DNA of 64,000 nt from Ascoidea asiatica (taxonomy: Eukaryota > Ascomycota > Saccharomycetes > Ascoideales > Ascoideaceae), in contig BCKQ01000007.1 of the NCBI GenBank assembly GCA_001600695.1, positions 247,607-311,606 of the forward strand. Direction: 5' to 3'. Position numbers and translations under genes: made by a program. The notes under the pieces are model-generated. The model was not told the origin of the DNA, searched no databases, and saw nothing but the letters and a program-made list of their open reading frames with translations. Below are positions 27,210-38,756 of the stretch, in pieces; positions within the stretch are counted from its first letter, which is position 1, and each line of letters opens with the position of its first letter.

Positions 27210-27502
27210 CCAAAATATTCAATTGAACAAGAAGCACCAAAGAATGCTAACAAAACTAAGAAAGTTTCAAAGAAAGATAGTTCTGAAGATGCTTTTGAAT
27301 CTTCCTTTGAAGATAGTTTTGAAGATGCTTTTGAAGTTGGCCAAAAAGAAAATCAGCTGCAAAACCGCCAAAAACTGTAAAAACACGAAAAATAAGACCC
27401 GTTGAACTGGTAGGGCCATGGATGTGGGTGCACCCACAGCAGTGGTTCAAAGCCACATTAATCAGCCATAAATATCAGCCACAATTTGTAACCCAGCCTT
27501 AA
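27210..27502 (+). pseudogene. Possible coding relic or orphan 3' exon
   Basis: A stretch richer in G+C than genuine spacers reads openly from CCA at 27210, right after TTTATAG. The frame gives PKYSIEQEAPKNANKTKKVS and an acidic KKDSSEDAFE-type repeat up to a stop at 27378. A second frame then continues through KTVKTRKIRPVELVGPWMWV and HPQQWFKATLISHKYQPQF to a stop at 27500. No start codon with a plausible donor is visible upstream. It could be a frameshifted gene remnant, the last exon of an unseen gene, or chance. I recognise no family. Confidence 0.25.
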
Positions 27503-28069
27503 ACAGGCTAATTGAGGCTAATTTGGTTAGAGCCCTATTTTGACTTGTAGAGCCCTGTTGCAAAAGCCCTGAAAGAATGTTTTTTATTGAATAAATGAAA
27601 TTTTCACTATTCCTGAAACTAAAAAAAAAGGTATTTAAAAACTATTTCTCATGAACTAATTATTATAATTATTATATTTTATTATTTTATTTCATTATTT
27701 CTTGAAGAGTATTCTTAAATAGATTCATTTCTTTGAGTAAGAATAAAGATTAATAATCTCAAGAAGAGTATGTTTTAATTTCCATTTCAAATTACTTCAA
27801 TTCAAGTAATTATTTACATTCAAATGATGATAGATTTTATGATAGGGACAAATGAATATTCTTTGATTAGAAAACATAAAATAAAATAATTTTACTGATT
27901 TAATGTATTATAATTACTTAAAAATTACTTTTCAATTCAATTCAAAATCACTTATATATTTCAATTTACTAACTTATATTGTTATTTATTATAGATTTGC
28001 TTTTCATTTTTTTTTTTTTCTTTACTTTATTGTATTTTATATAGTCTTTTAATAAATAATATTTTCTTA

Positions 28070-29418
28070 TTAAATTACATAAATATCAATTGAATTATTT
28101 AAATTTTCATTAAAATCATTAAGATCATTAAAAATTAAAAAATTTTTAAATCTATTTAATTCACACTTTATTTCAAATTTTAATTTATTTGAAATTAATT
28201 CATAAATTTTAATATATCCATCATCACTAAAAATTAAAATTCCAAAATTTTTAATAATTTGAATTAATCCAATACTAAATTTATCTTGAATAGAATTTGT
28301 AATTAAATTACCAATAATTTTATTCTTTATTTCATTTTTTTCATTATTTATTTCATTTTCATTTGGTAAATAAATTGTAATAATTCTTAAATATGGTAAA
28401 GTTAATAAAGATATTGAAATTAATTTAAATTTTAAATTTATTTCAATTTTCAATTTCTCAATTTCATTAAATTTATAATTTGAATATTCACTTTCATTAA
28501 TTAAAATTTTAAAATATTCTTTATTATTATTTTTTTCAATATCATAAAATGATAAATATGAAGAATTATTCATTAAAATTATAATTAATTTTTTATTTAA
28601 ATAATTTAAAACTTCAATTCCTTTAATTTTTTGAAAATTATTAATTTTTATCTCTTTTATTTCATTTATCTCAATATTAATATCATTATCATTATTAATA
28701 TCATTATTGGTAATTGAAAACTTAATAATTTTTATAATATTATCAAAACCATATGTGATGATATAATTATCAATAATTTTTATATCAATTATAAATTTAT
28801 TATGTAACTTAATAATCTCATTAATTTTTATCAAATCATATTCATAATTATTTTCATTTTTAGAAAAGTTATGAAGTTTAATAAATTTATAAAAATCTAA
28901 ATTTCCATTAAAATTACCACCAATTAAAATATTTGAATTTTTAATATTTTTAAAAATTTTATAATTAATATTTGAAGATAAATTTAATTTAAAAATAATT
29001 TTATTTAAATTTTTAATATTTAAAATTCTAATAATTTTATCATTTGAAATTAAAATTATAAAATTATCAAAATTTAATTTAATTTTATTTAAATTTATTA
29101 AAAATATTTTTTTATTTTTATTTTTATTTTCAATTTTTTCATTAAAAATTTCAATTTTTTTAATATTAAATGAATTTTTAGTTAATTTATTATTCCAATT
29201 ATTAAAATATTTTTTATAATTTATATTTAAATAATTATGTTCATTATTAATTTCATTAAATTTTTTAATATTATATTCTTTAATAATTTCTTCTAAATTA
29301 TTTAAATTATTATTATTATTTGAAATGAAATCTTTATTTGTATCATTTTTAAAACTTTTTATAGTTTCTTCATAACCATTTCTCTTTAAATAATCATATA
29401 TTAAATAATCTATTGACA

Positions 29419-29419
<1 letters not shown>
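28070..29419 (-). CDS. LisH-domain protein with beta-propeller-like body
   Basis: The 449-residue protein starts with a clear LisH dimerisation motif (SIDYLIYDYLKRNGYEETIKSFK, residues 2-24). The rest is beta-rich with repeated short strands and diverged WD-like turns (IIDIKIIDNYIITYGFDNIIKIIKF; FGILIFSDDGYIKIYEL near the C-terminus). A LisH plus WD40 layout occurs in several yeast proteins such as Sif2, but repeat spacing here is too diverged for a family call. It is divergent from the next gene with only 245 bp between starts. The gene is extremely A+T-rich, which inflates Ile, Lys and Asn. Confidence 0.6.
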
Positions 29420-29458
<39 letters not shown>

Positions 29459-29664
29459 TCATTAATTACAATCTATTTGAATATAAAGTAGTAAGTATAT
29501 TCAATATATTCAATATATTCAATATATATTTTACTTTCCGTGGTGTAATGCGATAGTTAAGAGACAAACCCCGGTAATAAAATAATAAATAGGTTTAATA
29601 TTAATATTAATATTTATAAGTAAATGAATAAATGAATAAATGAATTAATAAATAAAGAAGAAAT

Positions 29665-30327
29665 ATGCCAAAGTTGATAAGTTCAAGATATAAAAAAAAG
29701 AATAGAATTCATTCAATATTATTAAATGATTGGTTATATAAATCAGTTTTAAAATATTTTCAAAAATCTAGTTTAAAAATTGAGAATTTCATCAATTGTA
29801 ATAATAATAATAATAATAATAATAAAAGTTTTAAAAATAAGAATGAAAATGAAAGATTTATGAAAATTTTAAAATTTTTAAAGATATATAAATTTGAAAT
29901 TAATTGTTTATTATCAGATTCAAAAAATTCAATATTAAGTAAATTTAATAAAAAATCATTAAATAAATTTGAAAAATTTTCAAAAATTAGATTAACTTGT
30001 TTAAATAAAAATTCAATAATTTTAATTAAAGATTCATCATTAATTTTTTTAAATAAATTTGAAATTTTTAAAAAATTTAATTATAAAATTTATAATCTTA
30101 ATAATAATAATAATGTTAATAATAATGTTAATAATAATGAATCTTTAATTATTTTTCCAGTATTGATAATTAATGAATTTATTGTTATTGATCAAAATCA
30201 AATTGAAGATAATTTCATTTTACAACCAATTTATTTTCAAATTAATGAATCAAATAAATTAGATTATAATATAAAGTTGGATGATATTGAAGAAGTTGAA
30301 GAAGTTACCATTGATTTATTCAAGTAA
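29665..30327 (+). CDS. Uncharacterised basic protein, 220 residues
   Basis: I do not recognise it. It begins MPKLISSRYKKKNRIHSILL, strongly basic, followed by a helical segment and a short Asn run (from nt 29800). The middle contains KIRLTCLNKNSIILIKDSSL, which looks like beta strands of a small barrel, and the end is acidic (DDIEEVEEVTIDLFK). The basic start, possible OB/Sm-like strands and small size would suit an RNA-binding complex subunit, but this is a guess. Composition matches adjacent genes, supporting a real gene. Confidence 0.5.
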   Translation: MPKLISSRYKKKNRIHSILLNDWLYKSVLKYFQKSSLKIENFINCNNNNNNNNKSFKNKNENERFMKILKFLKIYKFEINCLLSDSKNSILSKFNKKSLNKFEKFSKIRLTCLNKNSIILIKDSSLIFLNKFEIFKKFNYKIYNLNNNNNVNNNVNNNESLIIFPVLIINEFIVIDQNQIEDNFILQPIYFQINESNKLDYNIKLDDIEEVEEVTIDLFK

Positions 30328-30526
30328 TGGTAATTCACATTCAGTTGTTAAACAACTTCTCATGCAATTATTACTGATGAAGAATCTGAAGCGTATGAAA
30401 GTGCAATAAGGATAGAGTAGATAGAAATACTTTCATAAATGTTTCAATTGAATTCAAGTTATTCAATTTATCTTCATCAAATATCAATATTCAATCAATA
30501 AATATTTAGTTAATAGTATCTGTTGT

Positions 30527-30587
30527 TTCTTCTTCTTCTTCTTCTTCTTCTTCTTCTTCTTCTTCTTCTTCTTCTTCTTCTTCTTCC
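30527..30587. repeat. (TTC)n microsatellite
   Basis: An uninterrupted trinucleotide run of about 20 units. Confidence 0.9.
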
Positions 30588-30659
30588 TTTGTTTATCTTC
30601 TTCTTGTTTATCTTGTTTATTCATTTATTTGTTTATTTGTTTGTTTACAAAAGAGAAAA

Positions 30660-30678
30660 GAGACCAGTTTCATGGGAC
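30660..30678 (+). promoter_or_regulatory. Bipartite motif GAGACCA-N5-ATGGGAC, upstream of PRP4
   Basis: First half perfect, second half variant with the GG core; about 210 bp before the PRP4 start, in an otherwise A+T-rich spacer. Confidence 0.4.
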
Positions 30679-30870
30679 TTCTCGCGACGCCACCAGAGGA
30701 AAATAAATAAAAAATAAAGGAATAAAAGGAATAAAAGGAATAAAAGAAGAAGAAGAAGAAGTAAAAAAAGTAATAGAAGTAATAGAAGTAATAGAAGAAG
30801 AAGAAGTAATAGAAGAAGAAGATAACAATAAAGAACTTATTGAATCAAGCATCAATGATACAGAGCTGGA

Positions 30871-32436
30871 ATGGACAATAACACACGCAATAACACAACT
30901 AATGCTAACAATCCCCATATATTCAACATCCCCAAAAAACCACAGATATCTGATACAGTTCCTTTATATTCAGTCAATGATAACGAAGATGACGATGATA
31001 TGAATCCATTTATAAATCAATCAGACGATGATGATGATGGTGGTGATGGGGACGAATATGGAGATGAGGATATTAATATGGATGAAGAAGAAGGATATGA
31101 ACAAGAAGAAGAATATTATACAACTGGTTCTGAAGATTTATTAAAAGCAAGAACTTTCATTACAAAATATTCTTTAATTAAATCAAAACAAAGATATATA
31201 AATCAAGAAGCCTTTTATAATGAAAATAATTCAGATAATAATAATAATAAGAAGAATGTTATTGATAAAAAATATTCAATAAATTCAAATTTTGAAAAAA
31301 TTTTAAAATTTAGAAGAAATTTAAATTCAAATTTATTTAATTTTCAATTATTTGGTTCAAATTTATTAACAAATAGACCTATTTCAAAAGTTAGATTTTC
31401 TCCATTATCAAAAAAAATTTTATTATCTTCTTGGTCAAATGATATAAATTTATTAAATATTAATGATTTATCAATTGAAAAAAAATTTACAAATTTTAAT
31501 TCAAATAATAATAAAATTTCTGCTTTAGATTGGCATCCATTTTCTGAAATTTCTCAAAATGAAAATGAATTAAATTTTGTCACTGGAAATTCAAATTCAA
31601 ATTCAAATTCATATTCATATTCAAATAATTATTTAATAAATCTTTGGTCATTAAATTGTATAAATAAACCAATTTTAAATTTAATTGGTCATAAAAATAG
31701 AATTTTAAATACAATTTTTCATCCATGTGGAAAATTTTTAATTTCTTCTTCAATTGATAAAAATTTAATATTTTGGGATTTAATTAAAAATTTAAAATTA
31801 TTAAATTATAAAAATATTGAAAGTAATTCAATTTCTTTTCAAAATAATGGTAATTTATTATTTACTGGTGGTAATGATTCAATTGGTAAAATTTGGGATT
31901 TAAGAATTGGTAAATCAATTTTAATTTTAAATGATCATATTAATAAAATTTTATCTTCTGATTGGTCTGATAATGGTTTTCAATTAGCAACTGGTAGTGA
32001 AGATTCAACAATTAAAATTTGGGATTTAAGATATAATTATAAATTAAATTTATCATCATCATTATCAAAAAATATTAATAATACAAAACCATTATTTACA
32101 ATTCTTGCTCATAATAAATTAATTTCAGATTTAAAATTTTTTAAATTAAATTTAAATTCAAATACAAATAAAAATTTAATTCCAGATTATTTAAAATTTA
32201 ATTTATCAAATAATGAAAAAGATTTATTATATTCTTCAAGTAAATTTTTAATAAGTTCTTCATATGATGGTACAATAAATATTTGGTCTTCAGATAATTG
32301 GTTAAAAATTAAAACTTTAAAAGGTCATACTGATAATAAAATTATGAGTTGTGATATAAATTGTTATGGTGATAAAATTATTTCAAGTGGTTGGGATAGA
32401 ACTGTTAAATTATGGTCAAATGATGATTTTTTTTAA
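30871..32436 (+). CDS. PRP4: U4/U6 snRNP WD40 protein Prp4
   Basis: This U4/U6-associated splicing factor has 521 residues. An acidic N-terminus of about 85 residues is followed by the PRP4-type segment DLLKARTFITKYSLIKSKQR and FRRNLNSNLFNFQLFGSN. Seven WD repeats run from about residue 165 to the end. Characteristic Prp4 signatures are GHKNRILNTIFHPCGKFLI, IWDLRIGKSILILNDHINKI, LSSDWSDNGFQLATGSEDST, ISSSYDGTINIW and the terminal SSGWDRTVKLW. S. cerevisiae Prp4 has 465 residues; the excess is the acidic start. The gene is convergent with RRP15, 84 bp apart. Confidence 0.9.
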   Translation: MDNNTRNNTTNANNPHIFNIPKKPQISDTVPLYSVNDNEDDDDMNPFINQSDDDDDGGDGDEYGDEDINMDEEEGYEQEEEYYTTGSEDLLKARTFITKYSLIKSKQRYINQEAFYNENNSDNNNNKKNVIDKKYSINSNFEKILKFRRNLNSNLFNFQLFGSNLLTNRPISKVRFSPLSKKILLSSWSNDINLLNINDLSIEKKFTNFNSNNNKISALDWHPFSEISQNENELNFVTGNSNSNSNSYSYSNNYLINLWSLNCINKPILNLIGHKNRILNTIFHPCGKFLISSSIDKNLIFWDLIKNLKLLNYKNIESNSISFQNNGNLLFTGGNDSIGKIWDLRIGKSILILNDHINKILSSDWSDNGFQLATGSEDSTIKIWDLRYNYKLNLSSSLSKNINNTKPLFTILAHNKLISDLKFFKLNLNSNTNKNLIPDYLKFNLSNNEKDLLYSSSKFLISSSYDGTINIWSSDNWLKIKTLKGHTDNKIMSCDINCYGDKIISSGWDRTVKLWSNDDFF

Positions 32437-32520
32437 TATTTTTCATATATTTTTTAAAAAAAAAAATTGTATATTGTATATTATTTTATTTTATATCAAA
32501 TGAAATAAATTAATAAGTAA

Positions 32521-33393
32521 TCATTTTTTACCAGCAGCTTTAATTAAATCTAAAAATTTAGATTTTGAAATATTATTTAAAATTTCTTGTTTTTTTGAAA
32601 AATTTATTGAAGATCCATTAATTTTTTCATTATTTATTTTTTTTAAACTTGATAAATCAGATTGAATTTGAGTTTCTAAAACTGCATTAAATAATTTAAT
32701 TACACCCTTTTGAGCAATTTTTTTAAATTTTTTTTCATTTTCAAAATATTTTCTAATTTTATTTGAATCATCATTGGAATTTGGTAAAAAATTTATAATT
32801 CTATCTTTATTCATTAAATTTTCTCTTTCAATTCTTAATAAATTCTTAGCTTTTTTCTCTAATAATTCATCTTTTTTTATAGAAATTATTGATTTTTTAT
32901 TCTTAGATTTAACTTTTGATAAAATTGGATCATTTCTAATTTTTAATTTAATTTTGGAATTTAATATAGAATTTAATGCATTTGAGAATTCTTTGGATCC
33001 ATCATCATCACCTCTATTTCTTTTTTTACTTCTTTGTTTCTTTAATATAAAGTCATCATCATCTTCTTCCTCATCTTTTTCTTTATCTTCTTCTTCTTCT
33101 TCATCGTCATCTTCATCGTCATCTTCATCTTCAGAATCCGATTTCTCTACATCTCCAAGATTACTATCGTCACTATCATCAGAATCTGAACCATTATTTT
33201 GAATACTTATTCTCTTCTTACTTGAGTCTATTGAAGTTATTGAATTTATGGAGTTATTAAGTTCTTCTTTTTCTTCTTCATCACTTGAACTCGAATCAGA
33301 CTTTGTATGGATATTTATTTTGTCAGCAGTCTCGACTGTCTTAGCCTTGGACTTTCCCTTATCTATCTTCTGTTTCTTCACTGTCTTTCCCAT
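32521..33393 (-). CDS. RRP15: 60S ribosome biogenesis factor Rrp15
   Basis: This nucleolar pre-60S factor is needed for ITS1/27S processing. The 290 residues have a highly acidic N-terminal region (Asp/Glu/Ser to about residue 115), then the conserved Rrp15 body: SNALNSILNSKIKLKIRNDP, LLEKKAKNLLRIERENLMNK, then KKFKKIAQKGVIKLFNAVLE and the end SKFLDLIKAAGKK. The block KKIAQ[KR]GVVKLFNAVL is diagnostic. It shares a divergent promoter with NUP57, and its 3' end nearly abuts PRP4. Confidence 0.92.
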   Translation of the reverse strand: MGKTVKKQKIDKGKSKAKTVETADKINIHTKSDSSSSDEEEKEELNNSINSITSIDSSKKRISIQNNGSDSDDSDDSNLGDVEKSDSEDEDDDEDDDEEEEEDKEKDEEEDDDDFILKKQRSKKRNRGDDDGSKEFSNALNSILNSKIKLKIRNDPILSKVKSKNKKSIISIKKDELLEKKAKNLLRIERENLMNKDRIINFLPNSNDDSNKIRKYFENEKKFKKIAQKGVIKLFNAVLETQIQSDLSSLKKINNEKINGSSINFSKKQEILNNISKSKFLDLIKAAGKK

Positions 33394-33967
33394 TATAAAT
33401 ATTGTCTTATTGTAATATTACTTCTCTATTTATTTCAATCTTCAATTTCTTCTTCAATTTCTTCTTCAATTTCTTCTCAAATTCTTTTCAAATCCCACAC
33501 CAAAAAATAAATTCAAAATTCAAAAATAAAAAAATAAAAATAAAAATAAATTTCAAAATCCGCCTCACGTGTGCATCCGCATCCGTTTCACTGTTTCCGT
33601 GTTTATCTCTCGCTTTTTGCGTGCAGAGATTTTGGCAGTGAAAGAAACGAAATTAAATTTATTCAATTTGCTTTGTCTGTGGAAAGAAGTGAAAAAAGAA
33701 GTGAAACCACAACCACCAGAAAGAATTGATAAAAGGAATTGATAGAGGAATTGATAGAGGAATTGATAAAGAAGTTGTATCTTTCAAGACCAATTTAATA
33801 GCATCTAGAAGAGTGACCTTGATTTCTATTGGAGGTTCTGATATTCAACTGTTTCCTGTTTATTTCTCATTTCGTATACATTTCTCAAACTTTAGATTCA
33901 ATTTGAAATTTGATTCAAAGTTAAGATTTCAAAAAAAATCAAAAAAATAAAAAGTAAATAATAAACA
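33394..33967. promoter_or_regulatory. Divergent RRP15/NUP57 promoter region
   Basis: It contains TTCTTCAATTTC repeats next to RRP15, the E-box CACGTG at 33566-33571 in a G+C-richer block that also has TTTCCGTGTTT (about 33592), and a GGAATTGATAGA direct repeat (33733-33768). Confidence 0.45.
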
Positions 33968-34153
33968 ATGTTTGGAAATAATTCTGGATCATCTGGAGGT
34001 TTTTCATTTGGTAATAAGCCTGCTGCTTCTACCAATACTGGTTTTAGTTTTGGTTCAAATAATTCATCATCTAATACACCTACAGCAAATACTGGATTAT
34101 TTGGAAATGCAAATAAATCATCAAATACAAGTACTGGATTTTCATTTGGTGCA

Positions 34154-34191
<38 letters not shown>

Positions 34192-34660
34192 AACTAATAA
34201 TACTTCATCTGGTGGTGGATTATTTGGAAATAATAATACTTCTACATCTGGTGGACTATTTGGAAGTTCTAATAATAATACAACTAATACTTCTGGGGGT
34301 TTATTTGGTAATAACAATAACAATAAACCTGCTCCATTGTTTGGAAATACAAATACTACCTCAACTGGCTTGTTTGGAAGTAATAATAATACAACTAATT
34401 CAAGTGGTGGTGGTCTCTTTGGAAATAATAATAATACAACTAATACATCAGGGGGCCTTTTTGGAAATAATAATAACAATACCACTAATCAATCCGGTGG
34501 ACTCTTTGGAAATACCAACAATAATAATAATAATCTTAATAGTGCAACAAGTACATCTGGTGGATTATTTGGAAGCAGTAATAATACTCCCACTAATACC
34601 TCTGGTGGACTTTTTGGAAATACTGCTAATACTAACACAGCTTCTGGAGGTCTTTTTGGA

Positions 34661-34698
<38 letters not shown>

Positions 34699-34951
34699 AA
34701 CTAATACATCTGGTGGATTATTTGGAAATAAACCTGCAACAACAACTGGTTCAACTGGATTTTCATTCGGTACTGGAAACACAATAAATACTGGAACTAC
34801 ATCAGGTGGTTTATTTGGAAATAATAATACAACAAATTCAAATACTTCCACAGGTTTATTTGGTAATAATAATAATAATAATACAACAAATCCAATTAAT
34901 ACCACTAATACTACTGGTTTTTCATTTGGAACAAATAATAATAACAATACC

Positions 34952-34983
<32 letters not shown>

Positions 34984-36109
34984 TATATCTTCATTCGGAG
35001 GTTTATTTAGTAAACCTAACACTTTCAGTCTAAACAATAATACTACAAATACTGGATTTTTTAATAATAACAATAATAATACTAATAATAATAATACTGG
35101 TGGTTTATCAACTGGATTTTTCAATAACAATAATAATAACAGCCTTAATAATAATAATAATAATAATAATAATGTTGGTAATAATTTCAATCTTAATAAT
35201 AATAACCTTAATAATAATCAGCAGCAAGGTAATTCTCTTTTCCAACAACCTACTCAACAACAATTACAACCTCTACAACCCTTACAACAATTACAATTAC
35301 AAGTTCAACAAAATTATACACCTTCAATAATTGATCAATTAATTAAAGTTAAAAATGCTTGGGATCCAAATTCAAATTCATGTTTATTAAAAACTTATTT
35401 TTATAATAAAGTTCCTGAAAATAATGCAATTTTATTCACAAAACCACCAAATGAAAATCAAGAAGAATGGGATGAAGCAATTTTAAAAAGACCAAATAAT
35501 GATTATGTACCTGTAAAAGCTTTAGGATTTCAAGATTTAGCAAAAAGAGTTGAAATTCAAACAACTCATATAGCTCAATCAAGAATAATTTTAAAACAAG
35601 TTGAATTAAAATTAAAAAATATAAGTGAAAAACATGAATTAGATACTTCAATAAGATTATTAAATTGTAAAAATAAAGAAAAACAATTATCAAGAAGAAT
35701 TTTAAAATTAGCTTGTAATTTATCAATTTTAAAACTTAAAGGTTATCCTTTAAATAAAGATGAAGAAGATTTAGTTAAAGAATTTAATAAAATTCTTAAT
35801 GGTTTAAAAAATTCAAATGGTTTAACTGGTAGAGTTAATGAATTATGGGCAAGATTAGCAATTTTAAGAGAAAGAAGTAATACTTTAAATCAACAATTAG
35901 AAAATCAAATTTCTATAAATGGTACAAATCAAAAATCAAATTCTAAAAAAATTGATAATAAAGAACAAATAATGGATATTGAAACTAAACAACAAATTGA
36001 GAAAATTGTACATGTTTTACAAAAACAACAAGCTGGTATACAATATCTATATGAAGTCTTAGCTAAAGATAAAGATGCTTTAAATACTTTAATTTCAAAA
36101 CAGATTTGA
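33968..36109 (+). CDS. NUP57: FG-nucleoporin Nup57 (Nup54 homologue)
   Basis: This central-channel nucleoporin forms the Nsp1-Nup49-Nup57 trimer. The 713-residue product has about 450 N-terminal residues of GLFG/FG repeats separated by Asn/Thr-rich spacers, which form the permeability barrier. The C-terminal region from about residue 452 is diagnostic of Nup57: SCLLKTYFYNKVPENNA, LFTKPPNENQEEWDEAILKR, DYVPVKALGFQDLAKRVEIQ, then coiled coil LKQVELKLKNISEKHELDTS and ILRERSNTLNQQLE to the end. Other-frame readings of the repeat region are shadows. AAT trinucleotide expansions lengthen the spacers. Confidence 0.95.
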
Positions 36110-36644
36110 TCTCAATTTAAATCTTTTTCATTATTAATATATACGCTGTTTTTTTGATAATCTCTTTTTCCCGTAGTTTGTAATTTATCTATTAAACCCC
36201 TTCAAATAGACCCTATACTGAATATAAAACTCTGAAAACAGTTCAATTGAAGATTCTATACTGATAATTACCAACACTGCTATCACTAATATAAAATATA
36301 AATATTTTCTTAAATCTCATTTGAATCTCTTTCAAATCTCTTCAAATCTCTTCAAATCATTTTTAAATCTCCTTTTTAAATTTAACTGTTTGATAAATTG
36401 AAACTTTTTAAGGTTTTTTACCAAAACTTATAAGTTCTAAAAGTGTCACGTGCGCTAAAATTTTCTGAAATAATTTTTTTTTCAAGTGGAAAATGAAAAT
36501 CTGAAAAAGTTTAAATTGAAAAATACAGAACTTTTCAGTAACGTTGAAGAAAATCAGCTTATGAAAGTGAATTGGTAACTACTATTACTTCATTGAAACA
36601 AAAAGTTTAGATCGGTTTGTTATATAGAAGAAAAACATATCAAG
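36110..36644. promoter_or_regulatory. SRP40 upstream region
   Basis: It holds a CTTCAAATCT direct repeat (about 36330-36360), the E-box CACGTG at 36447-36452 and, next to it, AAAATTTTC at 36457-36465, which matches the RRPE element of ribosome-biogenesis genes and suits SRP40. Confidence 0.5.
36447..36465. promoter_or_regulatory. Adjacent E-box and RRPE-like element upstream of SRP40
   Basis: CACGTG is followed five bases later by AAAATTTTC, about 180 bp before the start. RRPE (AAAWTTTT) is a known ribosome-biogenesis element in yeasts; the assignment is by sequence match only. Confidence 0.4.
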
Positions 36645-38756
36645 ATGTCTGATCCTCTAAATTTAAATACTATTAAAAAATTTTTAGATGAAAATAAATA
36701 TTCAAAAACTCTAGCAGTACTTGAAGAGGAAGCTGCAAAGGCAAAAAAATCGGGAAAAGATGTAAAGGCAAAGGATTCTGATGATGATTCTTCTTCTGAT
36801 TCCTCCAGTGATTCAGACTCCAATTCTTCTAGTGATTCAGATTCAGATTCAGATTCAGATTCAGATTCTGATGATGAAAAGGATACAAAAGACAAAAAAG
36901 ATACTAAAAAAGAAAAAAGTTCAAGTGATTCATCTGATGAAGATTCAAGTGATTCTGATTCGGATTCTGAACCAAAAGGAAAAGATTCTAAAAAAGCTGA
37001 TTCTAAAATGGTAGAAGCTAAAAAGGAAGCTTCATCTAGTGATTCAGAATCTTCAGACTCTGATTCTGATACTGAAATGAAAGAGGTTGAAGAAGATAAA
37101 TCTAAGGATAAAAATGATGATTCTGATTCCGATTCTTCCAGTGATTCAGATTCCGATTCAGATTCTTCCAGTGATTCAGATTCCGATTCAGATTCTTCCA
37201 GTGATTCAGATTCAGATTCAGATTCTTCAAGTGATTCAGATTCCGATTCCGAAAAGAAATCAAATAAAAAAAAGGAAGCTACTAAAAAAAAAGATGATAG
37301 TGATAGTGAATCGGAGAGTGATTCTGAAGATGAAAAAAAAGAAGATAAAAAAGAAGTAAAAAAATCTAAAGCTACTAAGTCAGAATCGAGTTCGGATTCA
37401 GACTCAGATTCCGATTCAGATTCCGAAGATGAAAAAGAAAAGAAAAAAGTAGAAACCAAGAAAGATGAAATTAAAAAGGCAGAAGTTAAGAAAGATGAAT
37501 CTTCAGATTCAGATTCAGATGATGAAAAAGATAAAAAAGCAAAAGTTGAAACTAAAAAAGAAGATTCATCGGATTCAGATTCAGATTCAGATTCAGATTC
37601 CTCAGATTCAGAAGAAGAAAAACCTAAACCTAAAAAAGATGAATCATCAGATTCAGATTCAGATTCGGATTCAGAAGATGAAGAGAAAAAACCAAAAGTA
37701 GAAACTAAAAAGGATGAATCTTCAGATTTGGACTCAAGCTCAGATTCAGACTCAGATTCTGATTCTGAAGATGAAGATGAAAAAAAGAAAGATGAAAAAG
37801 AAAAAGGTAAAAAAGTTGAAAAAGCCAAGGTAGAAACTAAAAAAGAAGAATCCTCAGATTCAAATTCGGACTCAGATTCAGATTCAGACTCAGAAGATGA
37901 AAAAGACGAAAAAGATAAAAAAATTGTAGCTAAAAAAGTTGAATCATCAGATTCAGATTCAGATTCAGATTCTGAGGGCGAAAAGAAAAAAGCAGACACC
38001 AAAATGAAAGAATCATCTGATTCAGACTCCGATTCAGACTCTTCAGATTCAGAAGATGAAAAAGATAAAAAACTGGTCACCAAAAAAGATGAATCCTCAG
38101 ATTCGGATTCGGATTCGGATTCGGATTCCTCAGATTCTGATGATGAAAAAACTAAAGCTAAAAAGGCTGCTTTATCAAAAAAATCAAAGAAAACTGAAGC
38201 TAAAAAAGAAGATTCCTCAGATTCAGATTCAGATTCAGATTCGGACTCAAGTTCAGATTCAGATTCAGATGATGACGATGATGAAAAAAGTAAAATCACC
38301 AAGAAAAAAGATTCCTCAGATTCAGATTCAAGCTCAAGTTCTTCTGATGATTCAGAAAGTGATTCAGATTCCGAAGATGAAAAGTCAAAATCTAAGAAAA
38401 GATCTCTTTCAGAATCAGAATCTCCAATAAATTCAAAAAAGATAAAACATGATCAAAGTTCATCCTCCTCCACAGAAGATATATCAGTAAGTAGTAGAGA
38501 ATCAACAATTGAAAGTAAATCCGATGAGAAAAAATTTTTTTCTAGAATCGATCGATCAAAAATTTCATTTGAAAATGATGCATTAACTGACAATACTTAT
38601 AAAGGTGCAGCCGGTAATTGGGGTGAAATAGCTAATGAAAAATTAGGAAGAATAAAAGGAAAAGATTTTGTAAAAAATAAAAATAAAATGAAAAGAGGAT
38701 CTTACAGAGGTGGTAGTATTTCATTAGCATCTGGTAGTTATAAATTCAAGGACTAA
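36645..38756 (+). CDS. SRP40: Nucleolar Ser/Asp-rich chaperone Srp40 (Nopp140 family)
   Basis: This nucleolar snoRNP chaperone has 703 residues. A LisH-like N-terminus ([21 protein letters not shown], 3-23) is followed by about 550 residues of alternating acidic Ser/Asp blocks (CK2 substrates) and Lys-rich blocks. The conserved SRP40 C-terminal domain lies at about 630-703: [60 protein letters not shown]. cerevisiae Srp40 has 406 residues, so the repeat part is expanded. Long antisense Ser/Glu frames are shadows of the GAY-TCN repeats. One in-frame CTG codon (38073-38075) falls where sister repeats have a hydrophobic residue. Confidence 0.92.
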   Translation: MSDPLNLNTIKKFLDENKYSKTLAVLEEEAAKAKKSGKDVKAKDSDDDSSSDSSSDSDSNSSSDSDSDSDSDSDSDDEKDTKDKKDTKKEKSSSDSSDEDSSDSDSDSEPKGKDSKKADSKMVEAKKEASSSDSESSDSDSDTEMKEVEEDKSKDKNDDSDSDSSSDSDSDSDSSSDSDSDSDSSSDSDSDSDSSSDSDSDSEKKSNKKKEATKKKDDSDSESESDSEDEKKEDKKEVKKSKATKSESSSDSDSDSDSDSEDEKEKKKVETKKDEIKKAEVKKDESSDSDSDDEKDKKAKVETKKEDSSDSDSDSDSDSSDSEEEKPKPKKDESSDSDSDSDSEDEEKKPKVETKKDESSDLDSSSDSDSDSDSEDEDEKKKDEKEKGKKVEKAKVETKKEESSDSNSDSDSDSDSEDEKDEKDKKIVAKKVESSDSDSDSDSEGEKKKADTKMKESSDSDSDSDSSDSEDEKDKKLVTKKDESSDSDSDSDSDSSDSDDEKTKAKKAALSKKSKKTEAKKEDSSDSDSDSDSDSSSDSDSDDDDDEKSKITKKKDSSDSDSSSSSSDDSESDSDSEDEKSKSKKRSLSESESPINSKKIKHDQSSSSSTEDISVSSRESTIESKSDEKKFFSRIDRSKISFENDALTDNTYKGAAGNWGEIANEKLGRIKGKDFVKNKNKMKRGSYRGGSISLASGSYKFKD

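Larger units (their letters stand above)
26920..28069. promoter_or_regulatory. Upstream region of the Zn2Cys6 gene with coding-like relic and Tbf1-like sites
   Basis: It contains a TTACTTAT tandem repeat (27081-27150) and a coding-like segment just after a TTATAG acceptor-like sequence (27210-27380, continuing in another frame to 27502). It also has a degenerate bipartite site (27396-27414, minus) and AGAGCCCT at 27529-27536 and 27549-27556. From 27580 to 28069 it is plain A+T-rich DNA behind the next gene. Confidence 0.45.
30328..30870. promoter_or_regulatory. PRP4 upstream region
   Basis: It holds a TTC trinucleotide repeat (30527-30587), GTTTATT reiterations, the bipartite motif at 30660-30678 and a purine-rich leader of GAA/GTAATA units directly before PRP4. 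Confidence 0.5.

Noticed and set aside
29537-29580. tRNA-like start (GTGGTGTAATGCGATAG) in the spacer at 29.5 kb
   Set aside because: No anticodon arm, T arm or acceptor pairing follows.
36620-38302. 560-codon antisense Ser/Glu-rich frame
   Set aside because: Shadow of the GAT/TCA repeats of SRP40, whose own ends are conserved domains.
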